DNA from: Alteromonas lipotrueae | GTDB lineage: Bacteria > Pseudomonadota > Gammaproteobacteria > Enterobacterales > Alteromonadaceae | NCBI RefSeq assembly: GCF_019249215.1 | Contig: NZ_JAESDI010000010.1 | Span: 1-64,000 of the forward strand | DNA: 64,000 nucleotides | Direction of reading: 5' to 3' | Shown here: in pieces, positions 8,783 through 18,319 of the stretch | Layout of the letters: each line of letters starts with the position of its first letter | Position numbering within the stretch: the first letter of the stretch is position 1 | Translations under genes and position numbers: made by a program | The notes under the pieces: model-generated | Told to the model about the DNA's origin: nothing | Databases searched by the model: none | The model's input: the letters and a program-made list of their open reading frames with translations, nothing else

Positions 8783-8947
8783 TTACGCTGCCGAAGGTGT
8801 TGAAGTGGAGTTTTGCGTTTCATTCTTCTGAGGAGGTAATACTTGTCCGTCCTTACGTGCGTACTTGGTATGTTCACCTTTATCTGTTCTCAAAGAATAC
8901 AAGAACAATGCTGCTACGATAATTGCCAGTAATATAAAGTAAAACAT
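8783..8947 (-). CDS. Small single-pass membrane protein (54 aa), uncharacterised
   Basis: Read directly from the sequence. The ATG at 8947 is followed by 54 codons and TAA at 8783-8785. It is preceded by AAGGAA at good spacing. The protein starts MFYFILLAIIVAALFLYSLR, a single hydrophobic helix with a positive flank. A short charged segment (TDKGEHTKYARKDG) and a proline/serine/threonine-rich tail ending PSAA follow. Probably anchored in the inner membrane with a cytoplasmic tail by the positive-inside rule. No family was recognised. The Shine-Dalgarno and coherent membrane topology support a real gene. Confidence 0.65.
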   Translation of the reverse strand: MFYFILLAIIVAALFLYSLRTDKGEHTKYARKDGQVLPPQKNETQNSTSTPSAA

Positions 8948-9452
8948 AGATTATTCCTTTTATTCTATTTGCTAAGCTATACAAAATGACAATAGCAATA
9001 CATGCTAACGTCATGTTCGGTTCACATTCTTTTCAAATGTATTTCAGCGCTTTGCAGACTCTATAAAGCATCCTGCTTATTTTGACGGAAAATTCTACAC
9101 CAATTGGACTAAAAAATCATCAATTCTCGTAGAATTTTTCGATAGTCCGTTATGGCTGATTCACTTTTCTGGGTTGCAAACTAACTTGACGAGGTATTGA
9201 GAGTAAATTGCTTAAATGACACTCTAATGACGAAATTACGACACTATTCTTAAATAGCTCGACAATAATTTAGAAGAAAAAATTAGCAGGAAAAAAGTCG
9301 ACTTTAGGATAACATTTGTTGGCTGTAGGCCACGTAAATATTAGACTTTTGACCTAAAATTGCCCTTTGAGCTTTAAAGTCATTGGCGTCAATCTAAAAG
9401 CCTGCTACTTTAATTCGGCTTACACTACGATTGATAAAAAAAGGACAAAATT
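8948..9452. promoter_or_regulatory. Upstream region of mscS, including a long-loop inverted repeat
   Basis: A 505-bp stretch with no gene, AT-rich, between the divergent small-protein gene and mscS. An inverted repeat GAAAATTCTAC (9088-9098) / GTAGAATTTTT (9129-9139) flanks a 30-nt interior. A TTGACG at 9186-9191 resembles a -35 box but has no convincing -10. The mscS ATG has an AAAGGA ribosome site. The length of the leader is unusual for such a small channel gene. Confidence 0.45.
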
Positions 9453-10295
9453 ATGGAAGAAAATTTATCATTATTCTCATCGAGTGATGTTGAACGCTAC
9501 ATTAACGATTACGCAATTCCATGGGGCATTAATATTGCCATGGCGATTGTTATCTACGTTATTGGTCGAATCGTTGTAGGATTCATCCTATCTATTTTTC
9601 GCCGTCTAATGGCAAAATCAAAGTACGATGCAATGTTGGTGGACTTCTTAGAAGCCATTATAAGCGCTATTTTGATGTTGTTTGTTATCGTGGCGTCGCT
9701 AGACCAGCTTGGTGTTGATACAACCTCACTTGTTGCGATTTTAGGTGCTGCAGGTTTAGCCATTGGTTTGTCACTGCAAGATTCACTGAAAAACTTTGCT
9801 GCTGGCGTAATGCTTCTTGTATTCAAGCCTTTTAAATCAGGCGATTTTGTTGAAGCTGCTGGAACTTCAGGTACGATCAACAAGATTGGTATCTTTACTA
9901 CCACAATGACCACTCCAGATAACAAAGAAATTATTGTGCCTAACGGTGGCATTTACAGCAATAACATTACTAACTACTCAGCGAAAGAAACACGTCGTGT
10001 TGATATGGTTGTTGGTATTGGTTATGACGCTGACTTACGCAAAGCAAAAGAAATCCTTAATGAAATGGTTCGCGCCGATGAGCGTATCCTAAGCGAGCCA
10101 GCACCTACTGTTGCCGTTTCTGAATTGGCTGATAGCAGCGTTAACTTCGTGGTTCGTCCATGGTGTAAAGCGTCTGACTTCTGGGGCGTTAAGTTCGACT
10201 TTACTGAGCAAGTTAAACTTCGCTTCGACCAAGAAGGTATTTCAATTCCATTCCCACAAATGGATGTACATCTTCACAAAAACGACAGCGAATAA
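9453..10295 (+). CDS. mscS: Small-conductance mechanosensitive channel, MscS family
   Basis: 280 residues, close to the 286 of E. coli MscS. Three N-terminal membrane helices are expected. The pore-lining TM3 signature is visible as GAAGLAIGLSLQDSLKNFAAG, followed by the beta domain (VFKPFKSGDFVEAAG, then IIVPNG) and the alpha/beta vestibule domain. It releases solutes on hypo-osmotic shock. AAAGGA precedes the ATG. The gene stands alone and is followed by a strong bidirectional terminator. Confidence 0.93.
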   Translation: MEENLSLFSSSDVERYINDYAIPWGINIAMAIVIYVIGRIVVGFILSIFRRLMAKSKYDAMLVDFLEAIISAILMLFVIVASLDQLGVDTTSLVAILGAAGLAIGLSLQDSLKNFAAGVMLLVFKPFKSGDFVEAAGTSGTINKIGIFTTTMTTPDNKEIIVPNGGIYSNNITNYSAKETRRVDMVVGIGYDADLRKAKEILNEMVRADERILSEPAPTVAVSELADSSVNFVVRPWCKASDFWGVKFDFTEQVKLRFDQEGISIPFPQMDVHLHKNDSE

Positions 10296-10310
10296 AATTT
10301 TATTCCCTGA

Positions 10311-10344
10311 CACAAAAACGCCACATTAATGTGGCGTTTTTGTG
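10311..10344. terminator. Bidirectional terminator between mscS and the M48 gene
   Basis: A perfect 15-bp stem CACAAAAACGCCACA / TGTGGCGTTTTTGTG with a 4-nt loop TTAA lies between two convergent genes. T and A runs within the arms make it functional on both strands. Confidence 0.9.
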
Positions 10345-10374
10345 TCTGAATTTTACGTTGGCGACGTCGAATGA

Positions 10375-11169
10375 CTAGCCACAGTTGGGGCGATACGTTG
10401 ATGCCTGATAATCGGTATATGCAGCGTTCATATTTGCTTGTAAGTTGCTAATTCGCGTTTGCGGGGCAGGGTGAGTTGAAAGCAACTCTAAAGGACGATC
10501 GCCGCTGCTTGCTGCATCCATGTTCTGCCATAAATTAACCGACTGACGTGGGTCGAAGCCAGACATGGCCATAAGTTGGAGGCCAATAACATCGGCTTCA
10601 GACTCATGGGTACGGCTAAATGGTAGTTGAACCCCAACTTGTAAACCTAGGCCAATGGCTGCCATGATAGGTGCAGTTTGTGAAACTTCGTTCATCGCCA
10701 AAGCGGCCCCTGCCGCTTGGGTGCCCATATTGATAAGCGTTGATTGAGACATACGTTCATTACCATGTTCTGCAATAACATGGCCGACTTCATGTCCGAT
10801 GACCGCCGCAAGCTGGTGTTGGTTCTCAGCAACATTTAATAATCCCGTATAAACACCAATTTTACCTCCTGGCAAAGCAAAGGCATTAACCTGCTCATCA
10901 TCAAAAACAACGACTTCCCACGTACCATCGAACACACTGTTAGGGACATTCGCGGTGATCGCTTTTGCAACACACTCAACGTAGCTGTTTTGAACTGCTT
11001 TGTTTGAGATTTTGAGTTCTTCTTTCATTCCGCTAAATGCTTGGTCGCCCATTTCCGCCAATTGAGATTCAGAATACAAGAGTACCTGATTACGACCTGT
11101 AGGCGATGTAGCACAAGCTGTCACAGCAAGAGCTACAGCGGCGATTGATGCGGTAAACCTCAATTTCAT
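10375..11169 (-). CDS. M48 family metalloprotease lipoprotein
   Basis: 264 residues. A lipoprotein signal peptide ends in VTAC (C19), so the protein is anchored in an outer or periplasmic-facing membrane. The zinc motif HEVGH has H126, E127 and H130, and the third ligand is likely in HESEAD, a further HExxH-family hallmark. It resembles the LoiP/YggG group of membrane-associated M48 proteases acting in envelope quality control. It is a single gene converging on mscS. Substrate unknown. Confidence 0.88.
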   Translation of the reverse strand: MKLRFTASIAAVALAVTACATSPTGRNQVLLYSESQLAEMGDQAFSGMKEELKISNKAVQNSYVECVAKAITANVPNSVFDGTWEVVVFDDEQVNAFALPGGKIGVYTGLLNVAENQHQLAAVIGHEVGHVIAEHGNERMSQSTLINMGTQAAGAALAMNEVSQTAPIMAAIGLGLQVGVQLPFSRTHESEADVIGLQLMAMSGFDPRQSVNLWQNMDAASSGDRPLELLSTHPAPQTRISNLQANMNAAYTDYQASTYRPNCG

Positions 11170-11491
11170 ATTTTAATCCTTGTTTTCGCGAAATAGAGAA
11201 ATATTAGTGAGTTACGACCCATATTATTGAATACGTATAGTGCGCAAGAGCAGACCAATATTAGCTTCTATTAATACTACAAATCGGGGTGTTATTCATT
11301 TGTAAATTTACCCTTTTGCCAAATTAATATTTGTGTCATACACTGGCTCTAGCTTATATACAGATGTAATTAAAATAATAGCTAAATCTACATTGTATGT
11401 CATAGGTTCGTTCACGTGCTGAAGGCGAGAATTGAGAAGCCCTGTTGGCAAGCTGAGGTTTGGCGTAACAACATGATAAAAAGGAAATTAA
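11170..11491. promoter_or_regulatory. Divergent promoter region, M48 gene and anchor-I lipoprotein gene
   Basis: A 322-bp AT-rich intergenic region between divergent start codons. No strong sigma70 pair, operator palindrome or small ORF was recognised. AAAAAGGAAATTAA supplies the ribosome site for the rightward gene. Confidence 0.4.
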
Positions 11492-13303
11492 ATGTCTGCG
11501 CAGTCAAAATTCAAATACGGCGTCTTAGCGCTACTTATCTCAGCGGCCCTTACTGGCTGCGGTCTAGATGGTGACGATGGTGCACAAGGTGAAACAGGTG
11601 CTCAAGGCCCTCAGGGCGAGCAAGGTGAAGCGGGTTCTGATGGCGCCGATGGTGCTGATGGTAGTGATGCCTCGTTAGGTGTTTCCCTTGACGTTGTTGC
11701 CCGCGCCTTTTTGGGTAACATAACGTCGGCTGAAATCGTGCAATATCATGCTGCCACCCAAACTATTTATGCCACCAACGGTGAAACCAACGCTATAGCA
11801 GTTATTGCCGCTGATACAGTAAGCACCACTGTTATGAGCGACCCAATCAATACTACCAACCTTACGGTGAGTAATATCACGCTACCTGCAGATATTGACG
11901 GTGTAACCTTAGGAAGCCTCACCAGTATTGCTATTAGTGGCGACCTAATGGCTGTTGCAGTGCCTGCTGATGTGAAAACAGATAACGGCTACGTACTTTT
12001 CTATAATGGGTTAGACACTTCTGCTCCGGTATTTCTAGATTCAGTCGTTGTTGGAGCATTACCTGACATGGTGACTTTTACGCCAGATGGCGGAAAAGTA
12101 TTGGTGGCTAACGAAGGTGAGCCTTCAGATGATTATACGGTTGACCCAGAAGGCTCTATCTCGGTAATTAATATTCTTGCAAGTGGGGAGCCTGAAGAGA
12201 CAGCGACCTCAGTGAACTTTACGGATTTTAACGGCAGTCAAGACGACTTAGTTGCGCAGGGAATGATGTTCCCTAATCCAAGTGGCCGCACGATTAAAGG
12301 CGTAGATATTGCTACCACTGTGGCTCAAGATCTAGAACCAGAATATATCACGGCGACTAACGATGTAGCGTACGTCAGCCTACAAGAAAACAACGGTTTA
12401 GCCATTCTTGATCTTGAAGAACTAACCGTAGAAATTGTTGGCTTGGGTGTAAAAAGTTGGTCTGGCTTGAATATTGATATTCAAGAAGATGGTAGCGTTA
12501 GCTTCGGTCAATATGACGGCCTTTACGGTGTATATCAGCCTGATACTATAGCCAATTATTCATGGAAAGATGCTACGTTTGTTGTCACTGCCAATGAAGG
12601 TGATGCTCGCGAATACTTCTTTGAGTCTGCTGACGAAGCAACCTGCCTAAGTGAAGGTGGACTAGAGTTTGATGAGGACGATGGCTGTTTAGCTTATATC
12701 GACGAAGTTAAAGTTGAAGACTTAACGGCAGAAGCGAATTCTGAACTTGCTGACTTACAAGCCAATGGCGAAGCAGATGATTTACGTGTCACTAATGCAA
12801 TGGGCGATGCGGATGGTAACGGTGAATATGATGCAGCTTATGCGTATGGTTCACGTTCATTTACCATTTGGGATCAAAACGGTTTAGCGGTTTACGATTC
12901 AGGCGATGATTTTGAACGAATTACTGCATCAGTGCATGGGGCGTCATTCAATAATGGTGATGATGAAAACGAAGGTGATTCTCGTTCTGAAAATAAAGGA
13001 CCTGAGCCTGAAGCATTAACCATAGGTGTTATAGGTGATAGAACTTATGCGTTTGTTGGTACGGAACGGATGGGCGGTATATTCGTATACGATGTGACCA
13101 ACCCTTACGATGTTCAGTTTGCCGATTACATTATCAATCGCGATTTAACAGAAGGGTTATCAGCGTCTGACGTTATTGGTGATTTGGCGCCTGAAAGCCT
13201 TGTATTTGTTAGCGCAGAAAACAGCGCAAGCGGCGTTCCATTGTTACTTGTAGGTAACGAAGTCAGCGGCACTGTTACGGTGTGGCAAATCACGCAAAAC
13301 TAA
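11492..13303 (+). CDS. Choice-of-anchor I lipoprotein with collagen-like stalk
   Basis: 603 residues. A lipobox ALTGC places the lipidated cysteine at residue 23. Residues 27-59 are eleven uninterrupted Gly-X-Y triplets, a collagen-like stalk. The rest is a beta-propeller-like domain with recurring segments such as VTFTPDGGKVLVANEGEPSD, TFVVTANEGDARE and FVGTERMGGIFVYDV. These are typical of the choice-of-anchor I family, often annotated as alkaline-phosphatase-like or LVIVD surface proteins. Acidic overall, with calcium-loop-like DADGNGEYD and DDENEGDS stretches. Probably displayed on the outer membrane. Followed by a strong terminator. Confidence 0.82.
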   Translation: MSAQSKFKYGVLALLISAALTGCGLDGDDGAQGETGAQGPQGEQGEAGSDGADGADGSDASLGVSLDVVARAFLGNITSAEIVQYHAATQTIYATNGETNAIAVIAADTVSTTVMSDPINTTNLTVSNITLPADIDGVTLGSLTSIAISGDLMAVAVPADVKTDNGYVLFYNGLDTSAPVFLDSVVVGALPDMVTFTPDGGKVLVANEGEPSDDYTVDPEGSISVINILASGEPEETATSVNFTDFNGSQDDLVAQGMMFPNPSGRTIKGVDIATTVAQDLEPEYITATNDVAYVSLQENNGLAILDLEELTVEIVGLGVKSWSGLNIDIQEDGSVSFGQYDGLYGVYQPDTIANYSWKDATFVVTANEGDAREYFFESADEATCLSEGGLEFDEDDGCLAYIDEVKVEDLTAEANSELADLQANGEADDLRVTNAMGDADGNGEYDAAYAYGSRSFTIWDQNGLAVYDSGDDFERITASVHGASFNNGDDENEGDSRSENKGPEPEALTIGVIGDRTYAFVGTERMGGIFVYDVTNPYDVQFADYIINRDLTEGLSASDVIGDLAPESLVFVSAENSASGVPLLLVGNEVSGTVTVWQITQN

Positions 13304-13363
13304 GTGAAACGCGGTAATAAGTAGAAAATAGTGAGCAAAAACACTAGGTAGAAACCTGTGATG

Positions 13364-13390
13364 AAACGGCGCCCTTGGCGCCGTTTTTTT
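13364..13390 (+). terminator. Terminator of the anchor-I lipoprotein gene
   Basis: A 10-bp stem AAACGGCGCC / GGCGCCGTTT with a 3-nt loop and a T run after the right arm, 61 bp past the stop codon. Confidence 0.92.
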
Positions 13391-13638
13391 ATGTAAACAA
13401 AAAAACGTGTAAATTTTATGCCTAGGGTAAATCGTTGAGCGGTGATTACATAAGGGATGGTTTGAGTTAAGCTATAACTATACGTATTAACATTGAAACG
13501 ATAAGTGCAGCGTAGTAGCGCTCAAATTGTCTGAGCACAGATTGTGGTTGCCTGCTAACAGTCTGTCGGATTTCACTTATCCTATTTCTCCGTTATGTCA
13601 TGGCCGTATGGCTTAAACAGAAATAATAGAAAAAGAGA

Positions 13639-14769
13639 ATGCAGATGTCTCAACAGATCGTTGTTAGCGGTGTGGGTGTTTGGCACCCTGAAAGCAGTAT
13701 TACAAATCAGGAACTGGTAGATAGTTATAATGCGTATGTTGATTCGTATAACGAAGAGCATAAAGCGGAAATAGAAGCACAGCAGGTTACTGCAAAACCT
13801 TATTCTAGTGCCGAGTTCATTGAAAAAGCGTCAGGTATTAAAAGCCGATATATTTACCAAAAAGAAGGTGCGCTTGATATTTCGCGCATGAAGCCCAAAA
13901 TTGAGGCTCGTGAAGATGAAGCGCTATCTCACCAAGCGGAAATAGCAGTAGAAGCAACCAAATTGGCGTTGGCTTCTGCAAATAAAACCGCCCAAGACGT
14001 TGATGCCGTTATTGTATCTTGCGCCTATACACAACGTGCTTATCCAGCTATTGCGATTGAAGTGCAAGAAGCGCTAGGCATTGAAGGCTTTGGTTTCGAT
14101 ATGCTAGTGGCGTGCTCTGCCGCCACTTTTGGTATGCACCGCGCGTACGAAATGCTAAGTGCCGGTAATGCTAAGTGTGTATTGGTAATAAACCCTGAAT
14201 TAGTGTCACCACAGATTAACTATACCGACAGAGACAGCCACTTTATTTTTGGTGACGTAGCGACAGCGACGGTATTAGAAACAGCTGAAACTGTGAATAG
14301 CAAACACAGTTACGATGTTATGAGTACAAACGCGGTAACTAAGTTTTCAAATAACATTCGCTCAAACTTCGGTTACATTACGCGTACAGAAGATGTAGAC
14401 CCTTATGGCGCAGATAAGCTCTTTCATCAAGCAGGGCGTAAGGTATTTAAAGAAGTGTGTCCAATGGCAGCAAATCACATAGAAAGCCACTTAGACAGAC
14501 ATCAGTTAACGGCGACAGACGTAAGACGTTGGTGGTTGCATCAAGCGAATATCAACATGAATACGCTGATCATAAAGCGTTTATTGGGGCGCGATGCTAA
14601 TGCTGATGAAGCACCTATTGTTCTAGATGAATATGCTAATACGGCATCAGCAGGATCTGTGATTGCTTTTGGACTGAACCATGAAGATTTAGTCGCCGGT
14701 GATATAGGTGTGTTGTGCTCTTTTGGAGCCGGTTATTCAATTGGGTCATTGTTACTTAAAAAACGGTAG
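13639..14769 (+). CDS. Beta-ketoacyl-ACP synthase III family protein (FabH-like)
   Basis: 376 residues, thiolase fold. The KAS III catalytic triad is readable: C159 in MLVACSAATFG, H301 in WWLHQANINMN and N334 in EYANTASAGS. The family condenses an acyl-CoA with malonyl-ACP to start fatty acid synthesis or related chains. It is longer than housekeeping FabH (about 317), owing to an insertion around residues 30-60 and another near 80-100, so the substrate may not be acetyl-CoA. Two ATGs (13639 and 13645) are possible. The second has better Shine-Dalgarno spacing and would remove two residues. It stands alone, upstream of prsK by 98 bp. Confidence 0.85.
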   Translation: MQMSQQIVVSGVGVWHPESSITNQELVDSYNAYVDSYNEEHKAEIEAQQVTAKPYSSAEFIEKASGIKSRYIYQKEGALDISRMKPKIEAREDEALSHQAEIAVEATKLALASANKTAQDVDAVIVSCAYTQRAYPAIAIEVQEALGIEGFGFDMLVACSAATFGMHRAYEMLSAGNAKCVLVINPELVSPQINYTDRDSHFIFGDVATATVLETAETVNSKHSYDVMSTNAVTKFSNNIRSNFGYITRTEDVDPYGADKLFHQAGRKVFKEVCPMAANHIESHLDRHQLTATDVRRWWLHQANINMNTLIIKRLLGRDANADEAPIVLDEYANTASAGSVIAFGLNHEDLVAGDIGVLCSFGAGYSIGSLLLKKR

Positions 14770-14867
14770 GCGATTAGCCTAAGCTGGCAGTAACCTAGTT
14801 TGTTGTCAGCACCACCTGATAAAACCAGAACCTCAAAACAATAAATACCGGGTGAGAATAAATAGGG

Positions 14868-16895
14868 ATGATTTCAGATATAGGCTATGGCCTTAACAGT
14901 TTGGCTTACTTACTGTTAATGCTATTACTTTTTGCAGTACGAAAGCCTGGATTAGCCAATCACTTGTTGGTACTAGCTACAGCCACTACGTTGTTCTGGT
15001 CTACTAGCATGATAACGGCGCTGTTTGGTCCTATCAGTCTTTCTTGGTTACTCACCATCGATGCACTCAGACAAGTGGCTTGGTTGCTCTTTTTGGCAGG
15101 GTGCCTGAAAGATAATTTTACCAACCTGTTTGATATATTACGTCGCCCAACAACCCTTTTCATATTACTCCCTGGCTGCATAGCCTTAGTGTTACCCCAT
15201 GTCTTGTGGATTGATGCCTCGTGGCGTTATCTCATGCTCATTATTCTGGCCCTTGAAGTGCTTATCTTATTGGAAGTTATTTACCGTCAAGCGGATGCAG
15301 ATCAATGGGCATATAAGCCCTTAATTTTATATCTTGGTGCCACCCACCTTTTTGATTTCGTTACTTACGCTAATGCCACCATGGTGAATCAGGTTGAGGT
15401 TAATTACATTGCCGCTCGTGGCTATATCTATTTCCTCCTTATTCCATTTTTGGTTATTGCCATTCGACGTATCAAGCACTGGGGCGTCGATATCTTCATT
15501 TCTAGGGATGTAGTACTACACAGCTCTTTATTACTCGTTGCAGGCGCTTATCTTTTCATTATGGCCATTATTGGCTACGCCATCAGCTACGTAGGTGGAA
15601 ATTGGGGAGCCATGGTACAGACCATACTTGTGGTATTGTCGCTTGCCTTGCTAGTTACCGTATTTTTGTCGAACTCCTTTAGAACCAAGTGTAAGGTATT
15701 TATTACCAAACACTTTTTTGCCAACCAGTTTGACTACCGTGTAGAGTGGATAAAACTAACAAAAACACTCTCTAGCTCAATGGACGCTCCTAATACCGTT
15801 CACGAGAGTGCACTTCGAGGCATACTGGAAGCTATCGAATACGATTCTGGTAAGCTGTATAAACGGGTAAACAACGACTTTGAGCAGTTGGCACAAGTTA
15901 ACCCATTACCAGACACCCATGATGACTTAACCGTCATTCGTGCGCTAACAGAGTATTGTGCGTCTAATACATGGTTGATTGATGTACACGAATACCAGGC
16001 AAAGCCATTTCATTATAAAGGGCTACAAATCGACAGAGTTATTTTGAAAGAATGGGGCTATCAGCTTTACCTACCATTTTACAAAAATGATGAAATTTGG
16101 GGCTTCGCCATCCTTGCGGCTGGTGATAAGGAACGACTGAGTTTAAATTGGGAAGTTAGAGATTATCTCAATGCTATCACCGAGCAGGTAAGTATGTTTG
16201 TGTTCCATCATGAAGCATCAAAGCTGGTGGCAGAAAATGCCCAGTTCGCCGCGTTTAATAGAATGTCTGCGTTTGTTGTGCATGATTTAAAGAATGTGAT
16301 GGCGCAAGTAGATTTGATCTTGGCCAACGCGCAGCAGCATAAACATAACCCCGAGTTTATTGAAGATACATTTGAAACATTGGAACATACCAAAGCGCGT
16401 ATGGATAAAATGTTAAAGCAATTAACCGATAAAAAGATTAATGATGACGGTGCTCACACCTCTTGCTCCTTATCGCATATTATTAATGATGTAGTGGCAA
16501 ACCGATGCATGGGGCTTTTCCCCACCCCGAAAGTGCATTGCAGTAGCGAAGAGCAAGTATTAATTGATAAAGAAAAAGTCGCCAATGTTTTCTATCACCT
16601 AATAAGTAACGCGCAGCAAGCAACCGAAGATAGTGGCGTAATAAATATAGTGTTAACGCATGACATCCAAAACCGTGTTCAATATGTAATGATAGAGGAT
16701 ACAGGAACCGGGATGGATCAAGACTTCATCGAAACTCGCTTGTTTACCCCTTTCGATACTACGAAAGGTAACGCAGGAATGGGGATTGGTGCGTACGATG
16801 CGAAAACGTACATTGAATCTATCGGTGGTAAAATAAGCGTTCAAAGTGAACCAGGGAAAGGAAGTTGTTTTACGCTAGCATTTACGCTGATTTGA
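14868..16895 (+). CDS. prsK: PEP-CTERM system-associated sensor histidine kinase PrsK
   Basis: 675 residues. The N-terminal 270 residues form a multi-helix membrane sensor, followed by a GAF-like cytoplasmic region. The kinase core has an H box FVVHDLKNVMAQ (H472), an N box HLISNAQQATED, and G boxes DTGTGMD and GNAGMGIGAYDAK. This membrane-GAF-HATPase architecture is that of the PrsK family found with exosortase/PEP-CTERM exopolysaccharide systems. prsR follows 62 bp downstream. The signal sensed is unknown, and no exosortase gene lies in this window. Confidence 0.88.
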   Translation: MISDIGYGLNSLAYLLLMLLLFAVRKPGLANHLLVLATATTLFWSTSMITALFGPISLSWLLTIDALRQVAWLLFLAGCLKDNFTNLFDILRRPTTLFILLPGCIALVLPHVLWIDASWRYLMLIILALEVLILLEVIYRQADADQWAYKPLILYLGATHLFDFVTYANATMVNQVEVNYIAARGYIYFLLIPFLVIAIRRIKHWGVDIFISRDVVLHSSLLLVAGAYLFIMAIIGYAISYVGGNWGAMVQTILVVLSLALLVTVFLSNSFRTKCKVFITKHFFANQFDYRVEWIKLTKTLSSSMDAPNTVHESALRGILEAIEYDSGKLYKRVNNDFEQLAQVNPLPDTHDDLTVIRALTEYCASNTWLIDVHEYQAKPFHYKGLQIDRVILKEWGYQLYLPFYKNDEIWGFAILAAGDKERLSLNWEVRDYLNAITEQVSMFVFHHEASKLVAENAQFAAFNRMSAFVVHDLKNVMAQVDLILANAQQHKHNPEFIEDTFETLEHTKARMDKMLKQLTDKKINDDGAHTSCSLSHIINDVVANRCMGLFPTPKVHCSSEEQVLIDKEKVANVFYHLISNAQQATEDSGVINIVLTHDIQNRVQYVMIEDTGTGMDQDFIETRLFTPFDTTKGNAGMGIGAYDAKTYIESIGGKISVQSEPGKGSCFTLAFTLI

Positions 16896-16957
16896 GCAAA
16901 GTGAGCGATGACAACCAACCTATGTTGATACGGACGAAGTAACACAGGAACAGACTG

Positions 16958-18319
16958 ATGACAGATACCGTTTTAGTGGTAGATGACGATTTAGGTATTC
17001 AGAAACAATTAAAGTGGAGCTTAACCGACTACGACGTTGTTTTTGCTGACGATCATACCTCGGCAATTGCACAACTGCGCCGGTACGAACCTAAAGTCGT
17101 GACACTAGACTTAGGATTGCCACCCGACCCAGCTAATGCGTCTGAAGGCTTGAGAATTTTACAAGATATTATTTCCTTAGCGCCTAGAACCAAAGTCATT
17201 GTTGTCACCGGTAACAACGAAAAAGAGAATGCACTTAAGGCCATAAATTTCGGTGCCTATGATTTTTACCAAAAACCGATAGATTCAGACACCATAAAGT
17301 TGCTTGTTTATCGTGCACTTAACTTGGCTAAGCTGGAATTGGAAAATAGCATTTTATCTAAAGTACGCTCAGGCATGAGCCGTATCATTGGTAACAGTGA
17401 GTCGATTCAAACGGTGGTGCGTAAAGCTGAGAAAATAGCGAATACGGATGTGAGTACGTTACTGCTAGGTGAAAGTGGAACGGGTAAAGAAGTCTTTGCG
17501 CGCAGCATCCATGAACACAGCCCTCGAAGAGATAAACCGTTTGTCGCCATTAACTGTGCATCAATTCCTGAAAATCTTTTGGAAAGTGAGCTGTTTGGTT
17601 ACGAGAAAGGCGCATTTACTGGCGCTAATAAAACTACCCTAGGTAAAATTGAAACCGCCCAAGGTGGCACGCTATTTCTAGATGAGATTGGCGATATGCC
17701 TATTGGGCTGCAAGCCAAAATGCTACGTTTTTTACAAGAGCGTGTTATTGAGCGAGTAGGGGGGCGTTCCGAAATTCCTGTGGATATTCGGGTTGTCTGT
17801 GCTACCCACAGAGACCTGCAAACCATGGTGGCTGAAGAGCGTTTTAGGGAAGATTTATATTACCGTATTGGTGAAATTCCCATTATGATCCCGCCGCTGC
17901 GAGATAGAGATCAAGATATTATCCTGCTTGCGCGTACCTTCCTTAATATTTATCGCGAAGAGTTTAACGCCAAGGCAAAGAGCTTTTCTGAATCTGCGAT
18001 TAATTCCATGCTGGCTCACAAATGGCCTGGGAATATTCGTGAAATGCAAAATAAGCTGAAATCGGCAGTGATTATGGCCGAGGGAACAGTCATCCAGCCT
18101 GATGACTTAGGTTTGTTCGCGGTAGATGGTAGTGGAGAGTCTGAAACCTTGAATCTTCGCGAAGTACGAGAGGTTGCCGAAAGTAGGGCAATTCGTAGAG
18201 CGTATCATCAAGCGGATAAAAATATGTCTAAAACCGCTGAATTGCTAGGTGTTACTCGTCCAACCTTGTACTCACTTATTGACAAATACCACTTGGACGA
18301 TTTAAAAAGTTCGGCGTGA
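16958..18319 (+). CDS. prsR: PEP-CTERM-box sigma54-dependent response regulator PrsR
   Basis: 453 residues in NtrC-type order. The receiver domain has VVDDD near the N-terminus and phosphoacceptor D51 in TLDLGLPPDPAN, the long loop typical of PrsR. The central AAA+ domain has Walker A GESGTGKE and the sigma54-contacting GAFTGA. A C-terminal Fis-type helix-turn-helix (NMSKTAELLGVTRPTLYSLI) follows. It should activate RpoN promoters, in known cases PEP-CTERM protein and exopolysaccharide genes. Partner of PrsK immediately upstream. Confidence 0.92.
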   Translation: MTDTVLVVDDDLGIQKQLKWSLTDYDVVFADDHTSAIAQLRRYEPKVVTLDLGLPPDPANASEGLRILQDIISLAPRTKVIVVTGNNEKENALKAINFGAYDFYQKPIDSDTIKLLVYRALNLAKLELENSILSKVRSGMSRIIGNSESIQTVVRKAEKIANTDVSTLLLGESGTGKEVFARSIHEHSPRRDKPFVAINCASIPENLLESELFGYEKGAFTGANKTTLGKIETAQGGTLFLDEIGDMPIGLQAKMLRFLQERVIERVGGRSEIPVDIRVVCATHRDLQTMVAEERFREDLYYRIGEIPIMIPPLRDRDQDIILLARTFLNIYREEFNAKAKSFSESAINSMLAHKWPGNIREMQNKLKSAVIMAEGTVIQPDDLGLFAVDGSGESETLNLREVREVAESRAIRRAYHQADKNMSKTAELLGVTRPTLYSLIDKYHLDDLKSSA

